A DNA stretch of 64,000 nt from Rhizobium rhizogenes NBRC 13257 (GCF_000696095.1 NZ_BAYX01000006.1:310001-374000), one strand, 5' to 3'; positions 36,801-44,767 are shown, numbered from the stretch's first letter. Program-made: numbers and translations. The notes: generated by a model not told the origin, from the letters alone.

Positions 36801-37843
36801 TTGACGAGGCTCGTCGTGTCGAAAAGCTCATCGTGCCGCAGCAGGGCTTCAGCCAGCCCTTCGAAGGGTAGGGCTTGCAGGGCAGCGGTTTCCATGTCGG
36901 CCGCAAGCGCCTTGCGGGTCTGCTGGAGCGTCATCGCCCCGTCGATCTCTGCGGTCACGATCAGCACATCTTCCGTGCGGGCCGTTACCACGGACTTCTC
37001 CGGCCTCGTGACCAGGCCGATCCTCTGCGTGCCGTATCCCGAATAGCGGCGCAGCGCCACGGCGACAGCCGCGGGCATATCGCTGGAGAGTTCGGCATAG
37101 GTCTGCGCCGGTATGTCGAGCAAATGCTCGCACCAGCCGGCGTCCTCGATCTCTTTCGCAATCGATGCCTGCGGCGTGAGGGCGGCGATGTTTTCCTGCG
37201 CCGTCAGCCGCCGGAACCAGAAATCCACCCGCTCGGCTGAGGGATTGCAGGGAGCTGCATGGTCGATCATCCATGCGGCAACTTTGGGAAGCGCGCTTTC
37301 GGCAAGATCGGTCCCTGCAGCGGAGAGACCGCCGAGATTGCGGATGAAATCACTCGCAAGCCGGTAGAGCGCCACGCTATCGCCGATGACCGCATGCAGC
37401 GAGAATAGGACGCCGACGGCCTGTTGCCCGCTGACGAAGAGCACGAAGCGAGCCGGATGCCCTGCCTGCAGGTCCACCGGCCGTTGTCTTTCTTCTTCGG
37501 CCGCGGCAGGCAATGCTTCCTCGATGCTTTCGCCGTCGGGCAGGCTGCGTTCGATGATCTCAATGCGTCCTGCGTCACCCAGGCTCTGATAGACGATCCC
37601 GCCGGGACGCGCCTCGAATTTGCGGGCGATCAGGGGATGATGTTCCGACAGGGCCGCGAGCGCCTTGCGCGCCGTTAACGCCTCCACCGAGGCGAACGCG
37701 ATCCCGAGGATCTGTCGTCCGAAAACGGCTTCGTTGCCGGTTTCGGACAGAAGCCAGATTCGAGATTGCGTCGGCGATAGCGGACACGTTGCGATGTGAT
37801 CCGAACTATATGCCGCCGTGGCATTTCTGTCGTGGAGTGTCAT
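33869..37843 (-). CDS. vbsS: Single-module NRPS, C-A-T-TE, vicibactin-synthetase-like
   Basis: Numbering is from the ATG at 37843 (GGAGA site; the frame opens at 37903). A condensation-type domain covers about 20-430 but its active motif reads HAVIGDS (150-156) instead of HHxxxDG. The adenylation domain (about 455-950) has YVIYTSGSTGVPKG, NGYGPTET, YKSGDLGRW and the lysine in NSKLDR. The carrier serine is in DIGGQSL (about 997). A thioesterase with GWSWGG (serine about 1127) ends the 1324-residue protein. There is no epimerase domain. The layout fits a VbsS-type enzyme that loads one pre-built hydroxamate and lets the thioesterase cyclotrimerise it. Confidence 0.88.
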   Translation of the reverse strand: MTLHDRNATAAYSSDHIATCPLSPTQSRIWLLSETGNEAVFGRQILGIAFASVEALTARKALAALSEHHPLIARKFEARPGGIVYQSLGDAGRIEIIERSLPDGESIEEALPAAAEEERQRPVDLQAGHPARFVLFVSGQQAVGVLFSLHAVIGDSVALYRLASDFIRNLGGLSAAGTDLAESALPKVAAWMIDHAAPCNPSAERVDFWFRRLTAQENIAALTPQASIAKEIEDAGWCEHLLDIPAQTYAELSSDMPAAVAVALRRYSGYGTQRIGLVTRPEKSVVTARTEDVLIVTAEIDGAMTLQQTRKALAADMETAALQALPFEGLAEALLRHDELFDTTSLVKTLLDIRPAFRFETAAAVRTLAEPPARRDAELVITVSYLSGDRAKIRFGFDPQKYEREHIVRFANDLATALEHLRSKPDQSIKDIPFVSREELARLSAPYPDQPEADDGLPIHEVISAQAKRRPDAFAVAQGEKSITHGELEAAANRLANRLVAMGIGPEKRVAIALEKSIDAIIAILAVLKSGGAFTPVEPDHPEARNRHILSAPGLSLIISRTRSIANLPTDIATPMFNLDKTDLTAESIEAPAVSIAERQLAYVIYTSGSTGVPKGVAVEHGPLAHHCKATLRIYEMSEASCEYPVLPFTSDGGHERWMVPLMAGGGVVLTQDKLATPEDAFAMMRKHGVNNASLPTSYVRGLAEYAGENSEIPRLRLYSFGGEALSQAVFDMITENLQAQMLINGYGPTETIMTPMIWKIPAGTRFEGTVAPIGRGVGDRRIYVLDADLAPVPVGVIGEIHIGGSGLARGYQGQPELTEERFIPDPFSDNGGRLYKSGDLGRWREDGIVEFAGRVDHQIKLRGYRIEPGEIEAVLRSNPSVAEVVVLLHQEGGRSSLVAYVVPREGETLSVTELRRAAMTALPDYMVPQTIMLLDKLPMGPNSKLDRSALPAPRIDRDVVASANDKERAILDVWKDILDIPEIGVTENFFDIGGQSLAAVRIVSRLKTRHPEWPLTIADMFNYPTIRDLAIAIEGTRDEAGVDMVYLRRGGDRPLLYCFPGLLVSTREYMRLVDYLGPEQPATGFICYSLTESKTLSTRVEDVTARYAEAVRKQAKGRPCAFLGWSWGGLLAYEAARQLGNDIDLRMIGMVDVCDMDEEFTLGIMPRFADGVRDRTHEQVQCWLATTPMRDDWMRLFSAMDEEVYEQFLNHIVKHNVILPSDGPDIGSEEHTFWILIDNAMIFRNYQLQPADFRIHAFAAEDSLTRSLNVIDWRRYSPNATASEIVTGTNHLTIIGKTPFHQRFARRLDQAFETTSASARKAK

Positions 37844-38165
37844 ATCTTGCAGTTCTCCGAGTTGCGTTTGAAGTAGCAATCGAATTCGCGAAATTATTAT
37901 CATTTATAATTTCGCGCATGGAGAGTATTTATAAGTATATCTTTTAGATAAGACCTACATTATAACAGTTCTAATTCGGATATTTCCGTTTCTAAATTCG
38001 ATGCGGCTGTAAGACGAACGGGATGATCCGAAATTCAGAAAAATAGTGAAAAATAAATTTGAAAAATATTTTGAATTTCGCATGGCCCCATTCGTCTCTG
38101 CGGAATTAGCGCCGTGCCCGGTTTTACCGGTGATTGTTGGCGTCGGCCGGATTTGGAGACTGAAA
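37844..38165. promoter_or_regulatory. Divergent promoter region of the two biosynthetic operons
   Basis: This AT-rich segment separates the NRPS and acyltransferase genes. No TGA-N9-TCA box is present. On the minus strand TGAAT-N16-CGT (38037 down to 38014), and on the plus strand TAAAT-N17-CGA (37993-38017), resemble the TAAAT-N16/17-CGT promoters of PvdS-class iron-starvation sigma factors. A TATAAT lies on the minus strand near 37965. Control by the RpoI-like sigma factor is inferred. Confidence 0.4.
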
Positions 38166-39314
38166 ATGGATGCTTTTGTTGCGACGACGCGCGAGATCGC
38201 GGCGGCCGGATCATTCGATCTGCGCCTGCCGCCGGAGGGGTTTGCAAGCCACGCATTGGCGCTCGGCCTGCCCGTCATCGTGCTATCGGCACCCAGCGGC
38301 TTTCGCGCCAAACATCATGGCGTCGAGGTGGCCTCGGGACGCGTCTCGGCCTTGGCCAATCCGCTGCTGGTCTTCGATCAAATATCAGCCGGGACGAAAG
38401 AGTTATCGCCCAAGGATGTCGTCAACGCCGTGCTGGATGCCGTCCTAACCTGCCATCCGGAGCTGGAAGCGGTCGATATCGTTCTTGAAGATCGTGCTCT
38501 TCTGACGCGCCTGCTGGGATCCGGCGCTGTTGAGCAGCGCGGGGATCGTTTCATCGCCCGTCCGGAAGCCTTCTTCCAGCAAGCAAAGCCCTGGCTCGGA
38601 GGCACGCCTTTCGCCTATCCGGAAACGCCGGTCCTGACCAACGGCGTCCTTCACCCACTGCGGCCGCCGAAGCCTGTCGGCTCCGTCTACAATCGCTTCA
38701 TTCCCTGGCTGAACATTCCGATCGGCTTCCATGTCGCCGATGTCGAGGCGGATCTCCCGCATTTTCATCGCTGGATGAACGATCCCCGCGTCGCCGCCAT
38801 ATGGGAAGACAATGGCGAGCTTTCCTATCACCGCGATTTCATCGCCGGCCGGCTCGCCGATCCGCGCACCCTGCCGCTGATCGGAACTTTCGGCGGAGTG
38901 CCCTTTGGCTATTTCGAGCTTTACTGGGCCAAGGAAGATCGCATTGGCCCGCATTACGAGGCCGAAGGACATGATCGTGGCTGGCATGTCGCCATCGGCG
39001 AGGACGCCTTCCGCGGAAAGGCCTTCGTCAGTGCCTGGCTGCCGTCGCTGATGCACTACATGTTCCTGGCCGATCCGCGCACGCGGCGGATCGTCGGCGA
39101 GCCGGTGCATCATCACCGCCAGCAGATCCGCAATCTCGACCGGTCGGGCTTCTCCAAGATCAAGCACATCCAGTTTGCCCACAAGAAGGCGTTGCTGGTG
39201 ATGCTCCTGCGCGAGCGCTTCTTCATGGACCGGCTGCTGTCGCCCGATCTCTCCGGCCTGTCCGGGGAAGACGGCTTGCCGGTCCTTGGCTCGCTACCTC
39301 GGGACGTTGCATGA
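38166..39314 (+). CDS. vbsA: Hydroxamate-forming acyltransferase (VbsA/IucB/RhbD family)
   Basis: This 382-residue GNAT-type protein transfers an acyl group from CoA to the N-hydroxylated side chain. The C-terminal catalytic half (HFHRWMNDPRVAAIWEDNGELSYHRDFI, FGYFELYWAKEDRIGPHYEAEGHDRGWHVAIGED, HHHRQQIRNLDRSGF) is the conserved IucB/RhbD/VbsA core. I chose the ATG at 38166 with GGAG 8 nt upstream; the frame is open from 38046. If the siderophore is vicibactin-like the donor is (R)-3-hydroxybutyryl-CoA from the phbB product. It overlaps the MATE gene by four bases. Confidence 0.88.
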   Translation: MDAFVATTREIAAAGSFDLRLPPEGFASHALALGLPVIVLSAPSGFRAKHHGVEVASGRVSALANPLLVFDQISAGTKELSPKDVVNAVLDAVLTCHPELEAVDIVLEDRALLTRLLGSGAVEQRGDRFIARPEAFFQQAKPWLGGTPFAYPETPVLTNGVLHPLRPPKPVGSVYNRFIPWLNIPIGFHVADVEADLPHFHRWMNDPRVAAIWEDNGELSYHRDFIAGRLADPRTLPLIGTFGGVPFGYFELYWAKEDRIGPHYEAEGHDRGWHVAIGEDAFRGKAFVSAWLPSLMHYMFLADPRTRRIVGEPVHHHRQQIRNLDRSGFSKIKHIQFAHKKALLVMLLRERFFMDRLLSPDLSGLSGEDGLPVLGSLPRDVA

Positions 39315-40681
39315 TGAAGGCAGTTGCCGATATGAACGATCCGCGCGTCATGCGGCTCGTTCTGACGATTGCCCTGCCGGCTGTGGCTGGATTGGCAGCA
39401 AGCGCCGGCCATCATGCGATCAACGCGATTTTCCTCGGTGCGCTTGGGCCGGAGGTGCTTGCCGGCATCAGCCTGGTCATGCCGCTGTTCCTGCTGGTCG
39501 CAGCGACGGGGCAAGGGCTCGGCATCGGGCTTGCTACGCTTCTGGCGCGGCATCTCGGCGAGGGTGACGTGCCCGCCGCCTCGTCGGTGGCGGTAACGGC
39601 ATTGGCCGCGACCATTCCGATTGGCATCGTCCTCTCCGTCCTCATCTATCTCGGATTGCCGAGCTTCGTCGGCGCTCTCGGCGCCAGCAACGAGCTTCTG
39701 GCGCCGGGCCTCAATTATGGACGATTGCTGGCCTTTGGCGTGACGCTCGGATTGCTGCAAGCCGTCTGCGATTTCATCGCGATCGCCGAAGGAAACTCGC
39801 GCTTCTCGATGATCGTGCTGATTGCCAGTTTTGCGCTCAATGCCATTCTCGACCCGGTCTTCATCTTCCTGCTGCAGTTTCGCGAAACGGGTGCCGCCTT
39901 TGCGACCATCCTGTCGTCGGTGGCAGCCCTTCTCTGCTACGTGGTCTATTTCCAGCGCAGATGGGGCAAGGTCAGGGTGACGATGCGGTTGGTCCACTGG
40001 CAATTGCTGCGGCCGATCGCAAGGATCGGCATTCCCGCGGCTGCCACGAGTGTTGTGACGGGCGTGGGTTTCCTCGTTCTTCTGCGCGAGGCGGCCGTCC
40101 ATGGCGGCGATGCAGGCGTAGCCGCAACCGCAATCGCCATTCGCCTGATGACGCTCGGCCAACTCCCCGTCTTCGGCTTCTGCCTCGGCGCCCAAAGCGT
40201 TGTCAGCCATGCCGTCGGGGCGGGTGATCCCCTGCGGATCAGGGCGATCATCCGCGTCATGCTGGCGGTGACGATCCCTGTGGCGTCCCTCTATTCCGCG
40301 CTGCTGTTTCTGGGGGCCGAACCGATTGTGCGTCTGTTCACCGATAGTCCCGAGGTCGCAGCCGAGGCGATCTCCTATTTACGGGCACTCTTTCCGGTCT
40401 TTCCCCTGGCGGCGTTTCAGTCGGTTCTGCTGGTGATGCTCCAGTCGCGCGGCCGGGCCGGGCTTTCCGCCGTGGTCGGGCTTGCGCCGCAAGGCTATCT
40501 GCTCATTCCTCTTCTGCTTTTGCTGCCGCTCTGGATCGGCTTTGCCGGCGTCGCCCTTGCGCCGGCGGGCGCCGCAATCCTCGCGGCCGTGCTTGGCCTC
40601 GTCATCGCCCGTCGCGAATGGCTGGCCCTCCTACCGACAAGCCCTGGCCAACTGGTTGGCCAATCGACACTCCATCCCTGA
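39311..40681 (+). CDS. MATE/DinF-family efflux transporter, probable siderophore exporter
   Basis: This 456-residue inner-membrane protein has about 12 segments and the two-fold MATE pattern (LTIALPAVAGLAASAGHHAINAIFLG in the first half, IGIPAAATSVVTGVGFLVLLREAA in the second). Its ATG overlaps the acyltransferase stop (ATGA), so synthesis and export are coupled. The position between VbsA-like and PLP genes parallels vbsD in the vbsADL operon. A role in secretion of the finished siderophore is inferred. Confidence 0.87.
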   Translation: MMKAVADMNDPRVMRLVLTIALPAVAGLAASAGHHAINAIFLGALGPEVLAGISLVMPLFLLVAATGQGLGIGLATLLARHLGEGDVPAASSVAVTALAATIPIGIVLSVLIYLGLPSFVGALGASNELLAPGLNYGRLLAFGVTLGLLQAVCDFIAIAEGNSRFSMIVLIASFALNAILDPVFIFLLQFRETGAAFATILSSVAALLCYVVYFQRRWGKVRVTMRLVHWQLLRPIARIGIPAAATSVVTGVGFLVLLREAAVHGGDAGVAATAIAIRLMTLGQLPVFGFCLGAQSVVSHAVGAGDPLRIRAIIRVMLAVTIPVASLYSALLFLGAEPIVRLFTDSPEVAAEAISYLRALFPVFPLAAFQSVLLVMLQSRGRAGLSAVVGLAPQGYLLIPLLLLLPLWIGFAGVALAPAGAAILAAVLGLVIARREWLALLPTSPGQLVGQSTLHP

Positions 40682-40694
40682 AAACGAGGACGCC

Positions 40695-41876
40695 ATGAAC
40701 GAGACCCCAAGGTTCGATGCCTATCATAGAGTAACGTCCGACACGCTGATGCCTGTCCAGGACGATCCCTTCAATGCGGCCGTGCCGCCGATCTATCAGA
40801 CGTCGCTCTTCCTGTTCGACAGCTACAGCGACCTTGAGGATGTTTTTGCCGGCCGTTCGAAAAAGCCGATCTATTCGCGCGGCGACAATCCGACGGTGCA
40901 ACTGCTGGAACGCCGGATCGCGGAGATGGAAGGTGCGGAGGAAGCACGCGCCTTCTCAAGCGGCATGGGCGCCATCGCGGCGGCGGTCCTTGCTTTCGTC
41001 GGGCCGGGCGAACGGATCGTCACCGTGCGGCATGTCTATAGCGATGCCTTCCGCTTCTTCGAAAAAGTGCTGAAGCGCTTCGGCGTCATCGTCGACTATA
41101 TCGACGGGACCGATACGGAGAAGATGATTGCGGCTATCCCCGGCGCCAAAGTCATATATCTCGAGAATCCCACCTCGATGGTCTTCGAATTGCAGGACCT
41201 GACGGCCATCGCCGAGGCGGCCCGTCGGCATGGCGTGGTGACCATGGTCGACAATTCCTGGGCGACGCCGCTTTACCAGAACCCGCTCGCCGTTGGCATC
41301 GACCTGGTGATCCATGCAGCTTCGAAATATCTGGGCGGGCAGAGCGATACGGTCGCGGGCCTCGTTGCCGGATCGCGCGCGCATATCAACCGGATCAACA
41401 GCGAGATCTATCCTTATACGGGCGCCAAGCTCGCGCCGTTCGAGGCATGGCTAGTTCTGCGCAATCTCGAAACCCTGCCGTTCCGCATGCGCCATCACCA
41501 CGAAGCTGGACTTGAGGTCGCGTCCTGGCTGAAATCGACTGATGCTGTGGCAAATGTCATGCACCCCGCTTTCGTCGAGCATCCGGGCAAGAGCACCTTC
41601 AGTGGATTTGGCGGTCTCTTCTCCTTCGAGGTTGCGCACCATATCGACGTTGCCTCCTTCGTCGACGCCCTGCGCCTGGTGCGGATCGGCGTCAGCTGGG
41701 GCGGACCGGAAAGCCTCGTCGTTCCGGCAAAGGCGGCCCTGAGCATCTCCCCCGAAACGAATGTCTTTGCACGTTTCGGCGTCAGCGACCGCACGATCCG
41801 CCTCAACGTCGGTCTTCATGATGCGAAGAGCATCATCGCCGATCTGAAGCAGGCATTCGCTGTCGCGGCAAAATAA
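40695..41876 (+). CDS. Cys/Met-metabolism PLP enzyme in siderophore operon
   Basis: This 393-residue fold type I enzyme belongs to the cystathionine gamma-synthase/lyase family: YSRGDNPTVQLLERRIAEMEGAEEARAFSSGMGAI, the ring-stacking and aspartate region VTMVDNSWATPLYQNP and the PLP lysine in VIHAASKYLGGQSD (about residue 208). I chose the ATG at 40695 (ACGAGGACG site), 13 bp after the MATE stop; the frame is open from 40482. In this operon position VbsL, the monomer-inverting enzyme, would be expected. Racemase/epimerase activity is plausible for the family but not proven. Confidence 0.85.
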   Translation: MNETPRFDAYHRVTSDTLMPVQDDPFNAAVPPIYQTSLFLFDSYSDLEDVFAGRSKKPIYSRGDNPTVQLLERRIAEMEGAEEARAFSSGMGAIAAAVLAFVGPGERIVTVRHVYSDAFRFFEKVLKRFGVIVDYIDGTDTEKMIAAIPGAKVIYLENPTSMVFELQDLTAIAEAARRHGVVTMVDNSWATPLYQNPLAVGIDLVIHAASKYLGGQSDTVAGLVAGSRAHINRINSEIYPYTGAKLAPFEAWLVLRNLETLPFRMRHHHEAGLEVASWLKSTDAVANVMHPAFVEHPGKSTFSGFGGLFSFEVAHHIDVASFVDALRLVRIGVSWGGPESLVVPAKAALSISPETNVFARFGVSDRTIRLNVGLHDAKSIIADLKQAFAVAAK

Positions 41877-41911
41877 GCGGCGACGCCTAAAATTCTGATT
41901 TGCATTACGAA

Positions 41912-41942
41912 GCGGGCGGAGTGACAACGGCATTCCGCCCGC
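41912..41942 (+). terminator. Hairpin after PLP-enzyme gene
   Basis: GCGGGCGGA pairs with TCCGCCCGC around a 13-nt loop, followed by ATTATTGT. It would end the acyltransferase-MATE-PLP operon, at least partly, before the LysA-like gene. Confidence 0.55.
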
Positions 41943-41993
41943 ATTATTGTCACGGCCTATTGCCAAGCCCCAGCCCCAACCGACCGAGAGAAA

Positions 41994-43238
41994 ATGACCA
42001 TCCCTTCCAACGATACCCTGACCACGCTTGCCGCCGAATATGGGACGCCACTCTGGGTCTACGACGCTGAAGCCATCCGCCGCCGAATCAAGCAATTGTC
42101 GGCCTTCGACGTAATCCGCTTTGCGCAAAAAGCCTGTTCGAACATTCATATTCTGCGGGAAATGCGCCAGGCCGGCGTTTTCGTCGACGCCGTCTCGCTC
42201 GGCGAGATCGAGCGTGCGGTGCGTGCGGGCTATGCCGTAGGTAGCACGTCCGATGCGGCGGAAATCGTCTTCACCGCCGATGTCTTCGACCGCGCAATCC
42301 TCGACAGGGTCGTTGCCGACAAGATCGAGGTCAATATCGGCTCGATCGACATGCTGCATCAGCTCGGCGAGCGCTCTCCGGGCCACAGGGTTTGGCTTCG
42401 CGTCAACCCCGGTTTCGGACACGGCCACAGCAACAAGACCAATACTGGCGGCGAAAACAGCAAGCACGGTATCTGGTTCGAACAACTGCACGAGGCGGTG
42501 GCTGCCGTGCGCGTCCATTCCCTGACGCTTGTCGGGCTGCACATGCATATCGGCTCCGGCGTCGATTATGGTCATCTGCAGCGTGTCTGCGGCGCGATGG
42601 TCGATTTCTGCCGCGATCTCGGCATCGACATCGAGGCGATCTCCGCTGGCGGCGGCCTCTCCGTGCCCTATAAGGAAGGCGAGGAGGAGATCGACCCCAC
42701 GCATTATTTCTCGCTCTGGGATGAGGCACGGCGGCAGGTCGAGGCGCACTTCAAACATCCGATCCGCCTGGAGATCGAGCCTGGGCGCTTCCTGACGGCG
42801 GATTCCGGCGTGTTGCTTGCGGAGGTGAGGGCGGTCAAGACCATGGGCCAGAACCGGTTCACGCTGGTCGATGCCGGTTTCAGTGATCTCGCGCGACCGG
42901 CCATGTACGGCAGCTATCACCATATATCCGTCATCCCCGGCCCCACGCCCCAGGCTCGCTCGGCCGTCACCCTGCCGACCGTCGTTGCCGGCCCCTTGTG
43001 TGAATCAGGCGATGTGTTCACGCAGACGGAACTCGGAACGGTGGAGAGAAGGGATCTGCCCGAAACGCATGTCGGCGACCTTCTGGTGTTCCACGGCACC
43101 GGCGCCTATGGGGCGACGATGTCCTCGAACTACAATAGCCGGCTGTATGCTCCCGAAGTGCTTTTGGACGAAGGAAAACACAGGCTGATCCGCAGGCGCC
43201 AGACGCTGGACGAATTGCTCGAGCTTGAAAATGTTTAG
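41994..43238 (+). CDS. Group IV PLP decarboxylase (LysA/ornithine-decarboxylase-like)
   Basis: This 414-residue fold type III enzyme resembles diaminopimelate decarboxylase: FAQKACSNIHILREMRQ with the PLP lysine (near residue 44), RVNPGFGHGHSNKTNTGGENSKHGIW, GLHMHIGSG, the glycine-rich AISAGGGLSVPY phosphate loop, EIEPGRFLTADSG and the C-terminal GPLCESGDVF cysteine. It could provide lysine, or have been recruited to invert or modify the siderophore amino acid, since fold type III also includes racemases. It is probably a second copy of lysA; the housekeeping gene is not in the window. Confidence 0.85.
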   Translation: MTIPSNDTLTTLAAEYGTPLWVYDAEAIRRRIKQLSAFDVIRFAQKACSNIHILREMRQAGVFVDAVSLGEIERAVRAGYAVGSTSDAAEIVFTADVFDRAILDRVVADKIEVNIGSIDMLHQLGERSPGHRVWLRVNPGFGHGHSNKTNTGGENSKHGIWFEQLHEAVAAVRVHSLTLVGLHMHIGSGVDYGHLQRVCGAMVDFCRDLGIDIEAISAGGGLSVPYKEGEEEIDPTHYFSLWDEARRQVEAHFKHPIRLEIEPGRFLTADSGVLLAEVRAVKTMGQNRFTLVDAGFSDLARPAMYGSYHHISVIPGPTPQARSAVTLPTVVAGPLCESGDVFTQTELGTVERRDLPETHVGDLLVFHGTGAYGATMSSNYNSRLYAPEVLLDEGKHRLIRRRQTLDELLELENV

Positions 43239-43325
43239 CCCACAGCTATGCCTCTTGGGCCCGCGCAAGCGGGCTCAAGATCCTCACATGACAATTCGCG
43301 GTGCACGTTTCCACCCACGTCGAGG

Positions 43326-44579
43326 CTAGACGGAATCCGGACTGGAAATACGCCGATCGACGAAGGCGGCGTAAGCTGCGGCTAACAATGCGAGTGATGC
43401 CGATACCAGCATCATGACGAACAGGGCATGGATCGTGCCTGACCGTGCCAGAAACAGGCCGGCCATGGAGCCTATGAGCGCTCCTCCGGCGAGCCTCATT
43501 GCGGCGGACAGCCCCGCGGCAGTGCCGGCGAGGTCGGGGCGCACGGACAGTACACCGGTATTGCCGGCGGGCATGGTCAACCCGTTGCCGATACCGATGA
43601 ACATGCAGGGTCCAAAGAATGCAAGAACGTTGGCAGCGCCAGACATAGAAAGGACCAGGCCAGCCAGCAGCCCGACGCAGGTGAAGAGACGCGCGACAAT
43701 GAGAACGGTGCTCAGCGCATTTCGCGAGGCGTAGCGGCCGGCCAGATAACTACCCAGGATGAAGCCCGCCGGGACCATTCCCATGTAGAAGCCCAGCGTC
43801 GCGCTCGATCCGCCGAGCGACTGGCTGAATGCCAAAGGCGCTCCTCCGAGGAAGATATAGAGCGTTCCCATGGAACAGGCCATGCACAGGGTATAGGCCC
43901 AGAACCGCGCCGAACTGAGCAGTTGCGCGTAGGAGGCAAGGTAATTCGCCTTCGGCCTCGATGCGCGCGTGGAGGTTTCCCTTAGTTCGCGCATGGACAG
44001 AGCGAGGACGGCCACACCAAGGATGGCGAGGACAACGAAGATCGCCCGCCATCCGAACAATTCGTCCAGTAACCCGCCAAACATCGGGCCGACCATGGGT
44101 GCAATCGCCCATCCCATGGAGACGTAGCCAATTCTGCTTGCCGTGCCGCGCTCCCCGGATGTTTCCTTGACGACAACGAGAGCGACGGAAAAGCAGGCAC
44201 CGATCGAGGCCTGCATCGCCCGAAAAACAAGGAAGGTGCCGATATTGGTCGCCAGCGCGCAGCCCATCGACGCGGCGATGAAAATGGAGACCGCGGTCAA
44301 TGCGACCGGCCTGCGCCCATACCGATCCGACATCGCGCCAGCGACGATCTCGATCAGGGCCGTGACGATCGTATAGCCGGCTACTGAAAGATTAACGAGA
44401 GCGTAGTCAGCATGGAACCCACCGGCAATTTTCGGCAGCGACGGCAGGATCATGTTCACCGGCAGCACAGAGAGCGCCGAGAGAAAGATGAGGGTTGTCA
44501 GTCGGGGCGCAGCAACTGCTGTCGCTGTATTTTCGGTCGCTCGGGTGCGCGGAGTTCGAATTGGATTGTTGTCCGTCAT
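43326..44579 (-). CDS. MFS multidrug-type exporter (DHA1, Bcr/CflA-like)
   Basis: This 417-residue, 12-segment transporter has the MFS motif between helices 2 and 3 (AGAMSDRYGRRPVALTAV) and the antiporter motif region GMGWAIAPMVGPMFGG in helix 5. I chose the ATG at 44579, which lacks a good ribosome site; a frame open to 44684 would run through a terminator-like hairpin. It adjoins the siderophore island but faces the other way. The leader described at 44645-44796 suggests induction by a ribosome-stalling or translation-related signal. Confidence 0.87.
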   Translation of the reverse strand: MTDNNPIRTPRTRATENTATAVAAPRLTTLIFLSALSVLPVNMILPSLPKIAGGFHADYALVNLSVAGYTIVTALIEIVAGAMSDRYGRRPVALTAVSIFIAASMGCALATNIGTFLVFRAMQASIGACFSVALVVVKETSGERGTASRIGYVSMGWAIAPMVGPMFGGLLDELFGWRAIFVVLAILGVAVLALSMRELRETSTRASRPKANYLASYAQLLSSARFWAYTLCMACSMGTLYIFLGGAPLAFSQSLGGSSATLGFYMGMVPAGFILGSYLAGRYASRNALSTVLIVARLFTCVGLLAGLVLSMSGAANVLAFFGPCMFIGIGNGLTMPAGNTGVLSVRPDLAGTAAGLSAAMRLAGGALIGSMAGLFLARSGTIHALFVMMLVSASLALLAAAYAAFVDRRISSPDSV

Positions 44580-44644
44580 GGTTTTGACCGTCTTGTCAGT
44601 GGGGTGTCGAGGGAGATCTGACGAGGCGTGGCCCGAATTTCGGG

Positions 44645-44725
44645 CATAAAAAAAGACCCCGTCAGGAGCCTGTTTACCGCGCATGGGTGCTTTCGCCGGA
44701 TGGTTATACCATCCTGCCCATGCGC
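44645..44725 (-). promoter_or_regulatory. Candidate transcription attenuator in MFS leader
   Basis: On the minus strand a nested hairpin (outer arms 44717-44725 and 44679-44687, GCGCATGGG with CCCATGCGC; inner arms 44709-44714 and 44698-44703, GGATGG with CCATCC) is followed by a short stem (GGCTCC-TGAC-GGGGTC, 44670-44655) and seven T residues (44654-44648), an intrinsic-terminator layout. The leader reading frame covers the 5' outer arm and stops in the inner loop, so ribosome position could decide which structure forms. Confidence 0.55.
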
Positions 44726-44760
44726 CCTATCACCACTGCAAGAACCATTGCGATCTTCAT
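44704..44760 (-). CDS. Putative 18-codon leader peptide (uORF) ahead of MFS gene
   Basis: The frame reads MKIAMVLAVVIGRMGRMV and stops with TAA at 44704. Its ATG coincides with the start site predicted from the promoter at 44768-44796, so it would be translated as a leaderless message, as reported for the trp leader peptide of Sinorhizobium. There is no ribosome site. Translation is not proven. Confidence 0.45.
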   Translation of the reverse strand: MKIAMVLAVVIGRMGRMV

Positions 44761-44767
44761 GATGTAA

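Noticed and set aside
38022..38037. TGA...TCA iron box between NRPS and acyltransferase genes
   Set aside because: The spacer is 8, not 9 nt (TGATCCGAAATTCA), so it does not fit the consensus.
41451..42923. 490-codon minus-strand frame across the PLP and LysA-like genes
   Set aside because: Antisense shadow spanning two real genes; no domain, no ribosome site.
32525..43238. Aerobactin or rhizobactin 1021 cluster
   Set aside because: The hydroxylase and acyltransferase resemble IucD/RhbE and IucB/RhbD, but there is no IucA/IucC-type NIS synthetase and an NRPS is present instead.
44645..44725. Known riboswitch class (guanidine, SAM-II, fluoride) ahead of the MFS gene
   Set aside because: No conserved core of those aptamers could be matched; the uORF plus terminator layout fits attenuation better.
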